Positions 21,201-27,777 of a DNA stretch of 64,000 nucleotides are shown here, piece after piece (the first letter of the stretch is position 1; each line of letters begins with the position of its first letter). The translations under genes and the position numbers were made by a program. The stretch is from Prosthecobacter dejongeii (lineage in GTDB: Bacteria; Verrucomicrobiota; Verrucomicrobiia; Verrucomicrobiales; Verrucomicrobiaceae), in assembly GCF_014203045.1 (NCBI RefSeq), contig NZ_JACHIF010000001.1:1272143-1336142 (forward strand), in the 5' to 3' direction. A model generated the notes under the pieces. The model was not told the DNA's origin. It ran no database searches and saw nothing but the letters and a program-made list of their open reading frames with translations.

Positions 21201-22526
21201 CGGGTCGAGTTTGAAATGGCCATTCCTTATGAGAGCCTCGGCTCCCGCTGGGGTCACGTCATCTTCGTTCCCGAGCGTAATGCTGAAGGCGAAGTCGTCG
21301 GCATCGTCACCGTCTTGACAGACATCACCATGCGCAAGCAGGCAGAGCATGACCTGGAGCAGGCCCGAGACCGCGCACTGGAAGCCGTACGGGCAAAGGA
21401 TGACTTCCTCGCGCGTCTGTCTCATGAGCTACGCACCCCTCTGAGCCCCGTCTTGCTCCTCGCCAGTGAAGGCAGCAAAAGCCTCGACATCCCCGAAAGT
21501 GCCCGCGCAGACTTTGAGACCATCCGCAAAAATGTGGACCTCGAAGCCCGCCTCATTGACGACCTCCTGGACATCACCCGTATCACCCGGGGTAAGTTAG
21601 CGCTCGATCTCCAGCCCGTGGATCTCAAAGAAGTCATCCAGGATGCCCTGGCCACCATCCAGAGCGAGATCGCTGGTAAGAAAGTCCACCTCCAGCTTGA
21701 TCTCTCACCCACCCCGCTGGACATTTTGGCCGATGCGGTGCGTCTCCAGCAGGTTCTTTGGAATCTCCTCAACAATGCCGTCAAATTCACTCCAGCCAGC
21801 GGCATCATCAAGATCACCGCTCGGGCTCTAGAGGAGGAAGACGCCGTGACTGTGGAAGTCACAGATACTGGCATCGGCATGACTGAAGAGGAGATCCAGC
21901 GCATCTTTGATGCTTTCTCCCAGGGAGATCACGCCCTCAAAGGAGGCTCTCAACACTTCGGGGGCCTCGGCCTCGGCCTGGCCATCACCCGCATGTTGGT
22001 CGAGCTGCATCAGGGCCACATTCAGGCCACCAGCAGCGGTCGCGGTCATGGGGCCACCTTCACGGTGAAGCTGCCCCGCATTTCGAAGGCCAGCAGCGCC
22101 CACCCCTCCCGCACCTCTTCCCCTATTCCCCTGCCACCGGCGGAGAAACCCGCCCCCGCCCCGCGTCCGCCCTTGCGTATCCTCTTGGTCGAAGATCACG
22201 AGCCTACCCGCACCGCCCTCTCCTCCCTCCTGCGTCGGCGTCGGCATGAAGTGCACACCGCAGGCTCCCTTCAGGAAGCCCGTGAATGTGCCCAGCAAAA
22301 TAACTTTGACCTCTTGATCTCAGACCTCGGCCTGCCAGATGGCACGGGATACGAACTCATGAAAGAACTGGCGGATCAACTGCCGCTCAAAGGCATTGCC
22401 GTCAGTGGTTTTGGCATGGAGCAGGACCTTGTGCGCAGTCGCGCCGCAGGTTTTGTCACCCATTTGATTAAACCTGTTCGCATCGAAGCCTTGGAGACAG
22501 CTCTTGCTTCCTTGCAAGATACCTAA
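15213..22526 (+). CDS. Giant hybrid histidine kinase with two transmitter-receiver units
   Basis: 2437 residues, approximate order: PAS-like (16-170), GAF (188-330), HisKA with His358 in VSHEFRTPLTLML, HATPase (about 465-570), receiver with Asp674 in LVLTDVMMPHLDG, PAS (760-880), GAF (915-1060), GAF (1078-1230), PAS (1233-1350), PAS (1360-1475), GAF (1487-1655), PAS (1675-1795), PAS (1800-1915), PAS (1930-2045), HisKA with His2071 in LSHELRTPLSPVLLL, HATPase (2160-2290) and receiver with Asp2371 in LLISDLGLPDGTG. No membrane segment is seen, so it should be cytosolic. It carries two full kinase/receiver sets and about eleven sensory domains. It is the last gene of the phytochrome operon and the natural integration point for several inputs. 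Confidence 0.93.
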   Translation: MKTESAQPPFQPNPTSWVQGGGEMGRRIREFDWSQHPLGPLETWPQSLRTTISLMLNSRFAMWVGWGEDFWFFCNDAYLPTLGLKKNWLGAPASAVWKEIWEAVASRATSVVSTGMATWDEGLQLFLERSGFTEETYHTFSYSPIPGEGSAIGGMLCVVTEETERIISERRLSLLRDLATRLTGVTSEAELCAAFQHCIEQQPQDLPFALIYLAEADGVETRLSCCQGLASSHVAAPERLTLGASENVWPLSPTFMCLEDLGSRFTDLPLTAWDKPSTTAALIPIHEQGTDQPAGHLVVGLNPYRPLDAPYQGFLELLAGQISAALGNVRAYERQRQRAEELAAMDHAKTVFFSNVSHEFRTPLTLMLGPLEDLLAQAEPPSSPGYRELISVAHRNGLRLLKLVNTLLDFSRLEAGRMEAAFEPVDLAALTLDLAESFSPAMKRAGLDYHLECPPLREPLYVDRDLWEKIVLNLLSNAFKFTLQGSIRLSLTDQAEGVELKVADTGSGIPVAAQASLFERFFRVQGAEGRSHEGTGIGLALVGELVKLHGGTVKVESQPGLGSVFTVSLPRGKAHLPAAHLRKSLTAHAKHVDTSFLTEAARWLPAETDASSEVPASHSADQSRPRILLADDNPDMRDYVRHLLSARFEVQTVGDGRAALELIQTHPPDLVLTDVMMPHLDGFGLLQALRENAATRMIPVILLSARAGEEARVEGLDAGADDYLIKPFDGRELLSRVSTHLTLAQSRQQAARQATQAEARLQHLLTLLPAGVYTCNGQGLITFFNQRAAELWRHTPLLQSPETRYCGFHRLLNEDGTAIPPEQSPMADAVLHGKSFRNLEAEVERADGSRFIASVSIDPLWDEEGRIIGAINIFQDITASHATARALKQELEERQRAIQHATFLSALSQQLSLLNEPQDILHTASEEVGHHLQLDRCGFIEANDSLNVLTITEDWAGPGMPLLEGRFQPQDFIPPQLWQAIQQGLLPVEDVHHHPHTQAITERFEKIGLRSFAIVPFSQAGQVRTWLSIGAAQPRSWREDELRLLENVITRVRPLVEQARAAKDLQQRGERMQLLSETLAQLISARNPETVVRELFSRVTMHLRADTYFNFMVTPAGDSLELHSSAGISEATARAMHRLNFGQAVCGTVAQTCQSIVANDIQNTQDPRADLVRSLGIQTYACHPLIAGGRLLGTLSFASRVRTQFDAEELNFIRIVTHSAALVLEQLQSSEARQRLASIVTSSDDAIISKNLDGLITSWNMGAQRIFGYTADEVIGRPVTLLLPQDRQDEEPIILDRIRRGEYIQHFETIRQRKDGTLVDISLTISPIKDAEGHIIGASKIGRDITERKKNELELVRREQLYRSIGESTNYGIWVSDAQGRNIYASDSFLKLVGLTQQECANDGWHQTLHPDDREATLSHWYAASQHGGLWEREHRFKGVDGHWHPVLSRGIPIRDEKGQIIQWAGISLDISTFKKTEEALRQQSQILAVLNRVSSTLVAERDLEKIVQSVTDASCEISGAQFGAFFYNVTNESGEALTLFTVSGAPREAFAKFPMPRNTALFAPTFKGEGVVRVDDILLDPRYGKNTPFKGMPAGHLPVRSYLAVPVVSNSGQVIGSMLFGHPEPGIFTEATESMLVGMAAQAAIAIDNAELYTSLQRELDQVKQVQGALRASERRWRDMAEAMPHLVWTSAPDGGWDFVSPQWCTYTGRKEEEQRGHGWTEAVHPEDRPLMETAWNQASHTRSIVDVEVRIRRADGQYRWFKTRAMPVMDESGNIIKWYGSNTDIEDIKRTDSILREREARLSAIFAQAGSGIVQTNLEGGITMVNDAYCEIVARTREELIGLNVHAITHPEDRTQNMAVFDAMIQGGASFIIEKRDILPDGSYVWVRNSVVGIRDGKGQVIAGLIITQDITDSREAENALRASEEQLRLVTDHAPVLLAQFDQQHRYKFVNRPYAQRYGFEPQDVIGKHASDVVSESAYRSALSMMERAFKGERVEFEMAIPYESLGSRWGHVIFVPERNAEGEVVGIVTVLTDITMRKQAEHDLEQARDRALEAVRAKDDFLARLSHELRTPLSPVLLLASEGSKSLDIPESARADFETIRKNVDLEARLIDDLLDITRITRGKLALDLQPVDLKEVIQDALATIQSEIAGKKVHLQLDLSPTPLDILADAVRLQQVLWNLLNNAVKFTPASGIIKITARALEEEDAVTVEVTDTGIGMTEEEIQRIFDAFSQGDHALKGGSQHFGGLGLGLAITRMLVELHQGHIQATSSGRGHGATFTVKLPRISKASSAHPSRTSSPIPLPPAEKPAPAPRPPLRILLVEDHEPTRTALSSLLRRRRHEVHTAGSLQEARECAQQNNFDLLISDLGLPDGTGYELMKELADQLPLKGIAVSGFGMEQDLVRSRAAGFVTHLIKPVRIEALETALASLQDT

Positions 22527-22623
22527 CCAAGACTGTGCATTCGGCAAACAGAGCACCTTGCATAACCTATCTCGGACTTCTTTAAGCCTTGATTACCAAG
22601 GGCTTATTACGCCGGAAAGCCTC

Positions 22624-22640
22624 TGGCACGGTTTGAGCAA
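22624..22640 (+). promoter_or_regulatory. Candidate sigma-54 promoter of the CsbD gene
   Basis: TGGCACGGTTTGAGCAA keeps a perfect -24 box (TGGCACG) and GC exactly ten bases after the GG. The -12 box is weaker (GAGCA against TTGCA). It lies 56 bp before the CsbD start at 22696. Confidence 0.55.
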
Positions 22641-22695
22641 AAGAGAGGCATTGAGGGAAGTAATCTTCCCCTCAAAACACCAACCCTTGAACATT

Positions 22696-22881
22696 ATGAC
22701 CAAGCTCAAAATCAAAGGCACCTGGAACGAAACCAAAGGTAAGCTGAAGCAAAAGTACGCTGAGCTCACCGACAACGACCTTCTTTTTGAAGAAGGCAAG
22801 GAAGATGAACTCCTCGGTCGTCTCCAGCAACGCACGGGTGAAACCAAGGAAAAAATCCGCAGCTACATCGAAGAGGTGTAA
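22696..22881 (+). CDS. CsbD family stress protein
   Basis: 61 residues from ATG 22696. The frame is open further upstream, but homology begins at MTKLKIKGTWNETKGKLK, the CsbD signature. The rest ([26 protein letters not shown]) is the usual small, charged, helical CsbD fold. CsbD proteins are abundant general-stress proteins of unknown mechanism; in Bacillus subtilis csbD is sigma-B controlled. Here a sigma-54-like site precedes the gene and a terminator follows it, so it is a single-gene unit. A near-identical domain is encoded at 27.4 kb behind a lipoprotein signal. Confidence 0.9.
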   Translation: MTKLKIKGTWNETKGKLKQKYAELTDNDLLFEEGKEDELLGRLQQRTGETKEKIRSYIEEV

Positions 22882-22920
22882 CCGGCCTAGCCTGTCACTT
22901 TCGCAACTTTAAAAACCCCA

Positions 22921-22960
22921 GCCGCCCTCTCTCCATTTTCTGGTGGGAGGGCGGTTTTTG
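22921..22960 (+). terminator. Intrinsic terminator after the CsbD gene
   Basis: Stem of CCGCCCTCTCTCCA (22922-22935) with TGGTGGGAGGGCGG (22941-22954), two mismatches and a 5-base loop, followed by a T run at 22955-22959. Confidence 0.8.
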
Positions 22961-23098
22961 TTGAGCGGTCTAACCCAAGTGCAATCCATGGTTAGGCCCA
23001 ACACGCAAAGAGCTCTTATCCGCTCCGGCCAAAGTAGCTTGAGCTCTAGATCGTCAAGACTCTAATCCTGATTGCAGTCGTGGCTTCTTCAGCTTGGA

Positions 23099-24055
23099 TC
23101 AGGAGAGGCCCGTCACTTTCACCGCTGCTTCAGGCATCACATCTCCAGGCCCTTCGCGGATCGTCACTGCCACCTCCATGCCCAGGTAGCAGCCCGGTGG
23201 GCCATCGTAAATCCCGCTGACAGGCATCACCCCGCGCGGGTGAGCGCTCACCCCTAAAGTCACGTGTTTGGGGGACAAAGCCTCCCCCACGGTGGGGTCA
23301 AAGCCACACCAGCCATTGTCAGGAAAATACACCTCCACCCACGCATGGGTAGATCCTCGGCCTGCTGTGGCTGCCGCCGCATCCAGGTAACCACTTGCAA
23401 ATCGCGCGGCCAATCCTAGAGAACGGCAGGCCTCCATCAGCAGAGTTGCCATGTCTCGGCATGACCCAGTGTTAAAGGTCAGAGTGTTTGCTGGAGTTTG
23501 CACCCCTCGTTCTTCCCTTCGCCGATAACGGATCTGTTGATGAATGCAGCGGTTCAGATGGGCCACGGCTGCCACCGCTGTCGTGGCGGGATGACTCTCC
23601 ATCTGCGCCGCCGTCCATTGGCCGATGACCGGTTGGTCTTCCGGATACACCGGCTGTAGATAGCCATTCACCACAGGCTGCTCCATCTGTGGATACGCCA
23701 CGGGTAAGCTTACCAAAGATGGGCGGCTGATACGCCTGGGTGCCTCATCTTCTGCGCTGGAAGCTCTTTCGAGGATCACCCGATTCACAATCTCGAGACG
23801 ATCGGCCATTTTAGGCATTTCAGCGATGGCGATGCTGTTGCCATACAGATCGGTCAGCCAAAAAAACTTCGCCTCTGGCTGAACGATGAGGTCGTGCCTC
23901 ACCACGGTGATGTCATGGCCTTCTCGGGGTCTCAATACCAGACGATGCAGGCCAAAGCGCACCGGCTCAGAGTAGCGATACACCGTGCGATGCTCGATGT
24001 GAAAACGTCTCATAAAAGCAACCTCTGAGGTCATCCCGCCGGGACGGGATTGCAA
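23099..24055 (-). CDS. Transglutaminase-like cysteine protease family protein
   Basis: 318 residues. The N-terminal domain (RRFHIEHRTVYRYSEPVRFGLHRLVLRPR) is the bacterial transglutaminase-like N-terminal region. The core follows with the catalytic Cys in FNTGSCRDMATLLMEACR, then a His in STHAWVEVYFPDNGW and Asp in GFDPTVGE. The Cys-His-Asp triad is complete. The protein is probably a protease or amidase acting on peptides. It lies 4 bp after a second gene of the same superfamily (24060-24905), forming a two-gene unit divergent from rpoN. No signal peptide is evident. Confidence 0.87.
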   Translation of the reverse strand: MQSRPGGMTSEVAFMRRFHIEHRTVYRYSEPVRFGLHRLVLRPREGHDITVVRHDLIVQPEAKFFWLTDLYGNSIAIAEMPKMADRLEIVNRVILERASSAEDEAPRRISRPSLVSLPVAYPQMEQPVVNGYLQPVYPEDQPVIGQWTAAQMESHPATTAVAAVAHLNRCIHQQIRYRRREERGVQTPANTLTFNTGSCRDMATLLMEACRSLGLAARFASGYLDAAAATAGRGSTHAWVEVYFPDNGWCGFDPTVGEALSPKHVTLGVSAHPRGVMPVSGIYDGPPGCYLGMEVAVTIREGPGDVMPEAAVKVTGLS

Positions 24056-24059
24056 TGAA

Positions 24060-24905
24060 TTACGTGTGGCAGATGAAGACGCGTTGCAGTTCTTCCACCG
24101 TCAGTTTGCGGTAATCTTTATCCAGTGCCTCGCAGCTCACATTCTGGCGGTCTAACTGCAAATTTCCAAACGAGGTGCAGACGGAAACTTCCGCCGCATC
24201 TCGTCCTGTGCCGATGTGCACCACCCCGTCTGGCGAGGCCAAGCCTGTGGCATCCCACAGCAACCAGCGCCCGCCGATCCAGGTCTCAAAGCAGGCATGA
24301 AAATCCGGAGGATTCAGCTCATGCGCATAGGCCGTGAAATAGCGCGCTGGGATATTCATCGCCCGGCACATGGCGATGCCCAGGTGCGCAAAATCCCGGC
24401 ACACTCCTCGCCGCTCCACCAGTGAATCCACGGCTGAAGTGCTCGCATCCGTGGAACCACTGACATACGAGATGTGTTCTTCGATCCACTTAATCACTGC
24501 CAGCACCCGGTCTAAAGGTGTCTCACAGTCCCCAAATTGCTGAGCGGCTAAATTTCCGAGACGATCCGACTGGCAATAACGGCTGGCATACAAACAGCTC
24601 AGCACCTCCAAAGGAAACTCATGCACCTCCGTGTCTGCCAGATTGTGGCGATAAACCAGCTCTGGGCTATTCTCGACGGTGGCCTCATAACGAATGTGGT
24701 ATAGGCCTGGGATCTGCGCCGTGATTTGATCAAACCGATTTCCTGTCACGTGGTCTGTGTGCTCCACGTGTGGCATCGAAGGCGTGAGGTGGAAGGTTTC
24801 GTCCACAATTCTCTGCCGCGAATTTTTCTGAGCACGGATGTTCAGTAAAAAAGTCAGCGGTGCGGTGGCCGTGTAGTCGAGTTCACAGATGATCTTGAAA
24901 GTCAT
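24060..24905 (-). CDS. Transglutaminase-like family protein
   Basis: 281 residues from ATG 24905; a TTG ten codons upstream is possible, but MTFKIICELDYTATAPLTFLL is the natural beginning of the family's N-terminal beta domain. The catalytic triad is visible: Cys in VERRGVCRDFAHLGIAMCR, His in PPDFHACFETWIGGRW and Asp in LLWDATGLA. It differs from its neighbour in the loops around the triad, so the two are paralogues with separate specificity rather than a recent duplication. It is the first gene of the pair. Confidence 0.85.
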   Translation of the reverse strand: MTFKIICELDYTATAPLTFLLNIRAQKNSRQRIVDETFHLTPSMPHVEHTDHVTGNRFDQITAQIPGLYHIRYEATVENSPELVYRHNLADTEVHEFPLEVLSCLYASRYCQSDRLGNLAAQQFGDCETPLDRVLAVIKWIEEHISYVSGSTDASTSAVDSLVERRGVCRDFAHLGIAMCRAMNIPARYFTAYAHELNPPDFHACFETWIGGRWLLWDATGLASPDGVVHIGTGRDAAEVSVCTSFGNLQLDRQNVSCEALDKDYRKLTVEELQRVFICHT

Positions 24906-25176
24906 GGGAGCAGTAAGGGGAGAAAAACACTGCAAGACCTGTGCCGTAAGGCATCCGATGGTGATGATTTCGGTGTTGCAGGATGCACTCGCCCATCCCT
25001 TGCAGTTTGCAAAACAAACAGTTCATCATCCCCAAATGCCTGTAGGATTACCCCTGCCAAAGCTTTATCCGCTGGGCATGATTCTTGCAAAAGTTGTGAA
25101 ACGAATACGCCATTGATTTGTCTCTCAATGAGATGGTTGTCTTCTGACTTCGTTTCTGATCCCCATTCTACGCGTC

Positions 25177-26580
25177 GTGTCTTCCAACTCCCTCCTGCAA
25201 GCCCCAGAACTGTCACAGCATCTGTCGCTGGAACTCCGGCAGAAACTTGCTGTTCTGCAAACCCCTACTCATGAGCTGGATCTCCTTGTTCGGCAGGAAA
25301 TGCAGCAAAACCCCGTTTTGGAGCTCGAAGGTGGCATAGATGCCAGTTTGGAATCTTCGGCGGAAGATCCCATCGAAGATCCCTGGGATGAGGAATTGAG
25401 CAAACTGGCTCAGCGAGATGAGGAGTGGAACCCTGCACCAGCGCGTAGCCTCGCCACCCCTGAGGATGAAGAACGCCGCCAGTTCGTCATGGAATCCCTG
25501 ACCAAGCCAGTGACTCTTGCCGAACATGTCGAAGGTCAATTGTTAGGCATGCGTTTCGATGACGAAGAGAAAGAAGACATCCTGCGCCTGCTCGGTCATT
25601 TGAATGACAACGGCTGGTTAAAAAAACCGTTGGTCGAGATCGCCGCAGAAGAGGGAAGGCCCTTGGAAGAACTGGAATTTGCCCAAGACATGCTGCTCAC
25701 TCTCGATCCACCTGGTCTAGGTGCTGGAGATCTCCGGCAGTGTCTCATGGTGCAACTCGAGCGGGAAAAACGCACCAAGACCCTGGAGTACCACATTCTC
25801 GATGAATGCTTCCACCTGCTGTCTCGGCGTAAATTTGAGGACATCGCCATGCACTTTGATGTGGAAGTTGATGACGTGCAGGATGCTGCTCAGCGCATTA
25901 CAGCTCTCAATCCTCGCCCTGCAAAGGACTTCGATGAAACACCCACCATCGGCTTTCACGTGCAGCCAGAGATGACCATCGAAAAACAGTCGGGTCAGTG
26001 GACCGTCACCATTCACAAAGAAGTGACGCCGTCCCTTCGCATCAGCCAGTTCTACAAAAGCATGATGGCTGAGGCTGATGGAAAAAAGGACGTTCGAGAC
26101 TTCATCCGCGACCACATCAAACGTGGTCGTTTTTTCATCGACATGCTGCAACAGCGCCAGCAGACCATCCAAAAAGTGGCTGAGCACATCGTTGCTCGTC
26201 AGGAAGATTTTTTTGAGATCAGTCCGTCTTCTTTAAAGCCCATGACCATGGCAGACATTGCCAATGAAATCGGCATCCACGAAAGCACCGTCAGCCGGAC
26301 CGTCGCTGGAAAGTTTGCTAACACTCCGCATGGTGTTTTTGAGCTGCGTTCCTTTTTCACCTCTGGCATGGCAACCTTTTCGGGCGAGGCCGTGAGTGGC
26401 CGTACTGTAGAAGCTGCCTTGAAGGAAATCATTCAAGCGGAAGATCGCTCTCAGCCTCTTCATGACAAAGAAATCGTCGAGCGCCTGGCAGACCGTGGCA
26501 TACGCATGTCCCGTCGCACGGTGGTCAAGTATCGAGACCGCCTGGGCATCCTGCCTAGCTCTCTGCGTCGGGGTTCGTGA
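25177..26580 (+). CDS. rpoN: RNA polymerase sigma-54 factor
   Basis: 467 residues from GTG 25177. The short glutamine-rich region I (ELSQHLSLELRQKLAVLQTP, then MQQNPVLELEG) binds the activator and core polymerase. The middle is the core-binding domain (LGHLNDNGWL, LDPPGLGAGDLRQCL), and the C-terminus holds the DNA-binding HTH (MADIANEIGIHESTVSRTVA) and the RpoN box (MSRRTVVKYRDRLGI). The RpoN box reads the -24 GG element. The gene stands alone on the plus strand, and its last 26 bp overlap the convergent four-helix gene. Several -24/-12 sites lie within 20 kb, so its regulon is partly local. Confidence 0.95.
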   Translation: MSSNSLLQAPELSQHLSLELRQKLAVLQTPTHELDLLVRQEMQQNPVLELEGGIDASLESSAEDPIEDPWDEELSKLAQRDEEWNPAPARSLATPEDEERRQFVMESLTKPVTLAEHVEGQLLGMRFDDEEKEDILRLLGHLNDNGWLKKPLVEIAAEEGRPLEELEFAQDMLLTLDPPGLGAGDLRQCLMVQLEREKRTKTLEYHILDECFHLLSRRKFEDIAMHFDVEVDDVQDAAQRITALNPRPAKDFDETPTIGFHVQPEMTIEKQSGQWTVTIHKEVTPSLRISQFYKSMMAEADGKKDVRDFIRDHIKRGRFFIDMLQQRQQTIQKVAEHIVARQEDFFEISPSSLKPMTMADIANEIGIHESTVSRTVAGKFANTPHGVFELRSFFTSGMATFSGEAVSGRTVEAALKEIIQAEDRSQPLHDKEIVERLADRGIRMSRRTVVKYRDRLGILPSSLRRGS

Positions 26581-27148
26581 GTTCGTTCTTTCCAGGCACT
26601 CGTGGCTTTTGATACAGCCCACTGTCACGTAGCCTGCGCACTCGATCATGGGCACGATGCACTTTCTGCGCCAAAGACTGGATGCCAAACCGCACTGTCT
26701 CAGGCAGCTGCTCTGCGGGCTGGAGGGCTTCTTCAAAAGCCTCCTCGGCTGCATTTTCACCTCGTTCCACTTCATCTAGGATGGACTGGTCATCGGGTTC
26801 TTCGGACAAGGCCGTTCGCAGGCTCATCCAACTGCGGTGAAACATCGCCGTCGTCGAACCCGTGCTTGGCACCACTTCCTCACCGGCCAGATTCATCAGC
26901 TGAGATAGCTCACTGGCCATGCTGCGACGTTCCCGGGCATATTTATGAAATTCATCTCGCAAGGCTCGATCGTGCACATGTGCCGCCGCATGTTGGAATC
27001 CATTCTCGCCATCGTGCGTCACTTTCATCAGGTTGAGAAAGAGGGCCGTCAGCCCTGCTGAAGGCACGGATGCCGCAGCAGCGCGGGGAGGATAAGAGTT
27101 TAAAAGTCCGGAAGAAAATCCGGGCGGCTGGGGGTTGTCCGCATTCAT
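26555..27148 (-). CDS. PA2169 / DUF2383 four-helix-bundle stress protein
   Basis: 197 residues. The helical core matches the PA2169 (DUF2383) ferritin-like family: LMKVTHDGENGFQHAAAHV, LRDEFHKYARERRSMASEL, then MFHRSWMSLRTALS, ILDEVERGENAAEEAFEEAL and VHRAHDRVRRLRDS. Members carry conserved Glu/His residues on the bundle and are linked to stress and stationary phase, with biochemical role unknown. It has an unstructured Pro/Ala-rich start of about 30 residues. A sigma-54-like site (27195-27210, minus strand) lies 47 bp upstream. Its 3' end overlaps the end of rpoN by 26 bp. Confidence 0.85.
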   Translation of the reverse strand: MNADNPQPPGFSSGLLNSYPPRAAAASVPSAGLTALFLNLMKVTHDGENGFQHAAAHVHDRALRDEFHKYARERRSMASELSQLMNLAGEEVVPSTGSTTAMFHRSWMSLRTALSEEPDDQSILDEVERGENAAEEAFEEALQPAEQLPETVRFGIQSLAQKVHRAHDRVRRLRDSGLYQKPRVPGKNELTNPDAES

Positions 27149-27194
27149 AAAGGAGGAGGTTGGTCACAAAGAAGTGACAGTTTATCTGTCTCCT

Positions 27195-27210
27195 TGCACA
27201 AGCGAGGCCA
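27195..27210 (-). promoter_or_regulatory. Candidate sigma-54 promoter of the DUF2383 gene
   Basis: Read on the minus strand the site is TGGCCTCGCTTGTGCA, with GG and GC separated by exactly ten bases and a good -12 box (GTGCA). It is 47 bp upstream of the ATG at 27148. Confidence 0.5.
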
Positions 27211-27331
27211 CGCACATTTGAGATGGTAAAGTGTGCTAACTGCGAGGCAGTCTGCATGCCCGTGCGTGCTAGCTACAGCATTTTGGCCTAACCGAAGGCG
27301 CGATTAACGGGGGGCGTCGTGCGCTGGGGGA

Positions 27332-27347
27332 TGGCATCCCTTATGCA
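27332..27347 (+). promoter_or_regulatory. Candidate sigma-54 promoter of the CsbD-lipoprotein operon
   Basis: TGGCATCCCTTATGCA has the -24 element TGGCA, exact GG-N10-GC spacing and the -12 element ATGCA. It lies 53 bp before the ATG at 27400, and about 120 bp from the oppositely oriented site at 27195-27210. Confidence 0.6.
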
Positions 27348-27399
27348 AAGAGGTATCTGGAATGCATCTTGCAGAAGATGCTCTCGATTCACCTCCACC

Positions 27400-27747
27400 A
27401 TGAAAACTACACTCACTCTTTTCGCCCTCGCTCTTGTCCTTTCGGCTTGTGATCAAAAGGAAAGAGCAGTCATTCGTCAAGAAAGCCGGGATGCTGCTGA
27501 ACAGATCAAAGAATCTGCCATCGAACTCAAAGACCAAGTTGCTGCCGCAGTCCACAGCGAAGGCAATAAACTCAGGATCAAAGGCACCTGGAATGAGGCC
27601 AAAGGCAAGCTGAAGCAAAAGTATGCTGAGCTGACCGATGACGATCTCCTCTATGTCGAAGGCAAAGAAGATGAACTCTATGGCCGTGTTCAAAAGCGCC
27701 TGGGTAAAGAGCGTGTGGAGGTCGAAAAGATTTTTGAAGAACTTTAA
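27400..27747 (+). CDS. Lipoprotein with C-terminal CsbD domain
   Basis: 115 residues from ATG 27400. A lipoprotein signal ([19 protein letters not shown], lipobox LSAC) is followed by a short helical linker ([20 protein letters not shown]). The CsbD domain ([20 protein letters not shown]) is almost identical to the free CsbD protein at 22696-22881. CsbD proteins are normally cytosolic, so this one appears to put the same domain on the periplasmic face of a membrane. It lies 30 bp upstream of the YciE-like gene and shares the sigma-54-like promoter. Confidence 0.85.
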   Translation: MKTTLTLFALALVLSACDQKERAVIRQESRDAAEQIKESAIELKDQVAAAVHSEGNKLRIKGTWNEAKGKLKQKYAELTDDDLLYVEGKEDELYGRVQKRLGKERVEVEKIFEEL

Positions 27748-27777
27748 TCTCTCTTCAAGCCTAACCCAATAAACATC

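Noticed and set aside
20274..21425. Long minus-strand reading frame of 383 codons inside the giant kinase
   Set aside because: It is the antisense image of well-conserved PAS domain code, with no recognisable motif. GC-rich genes often leave such frames open.
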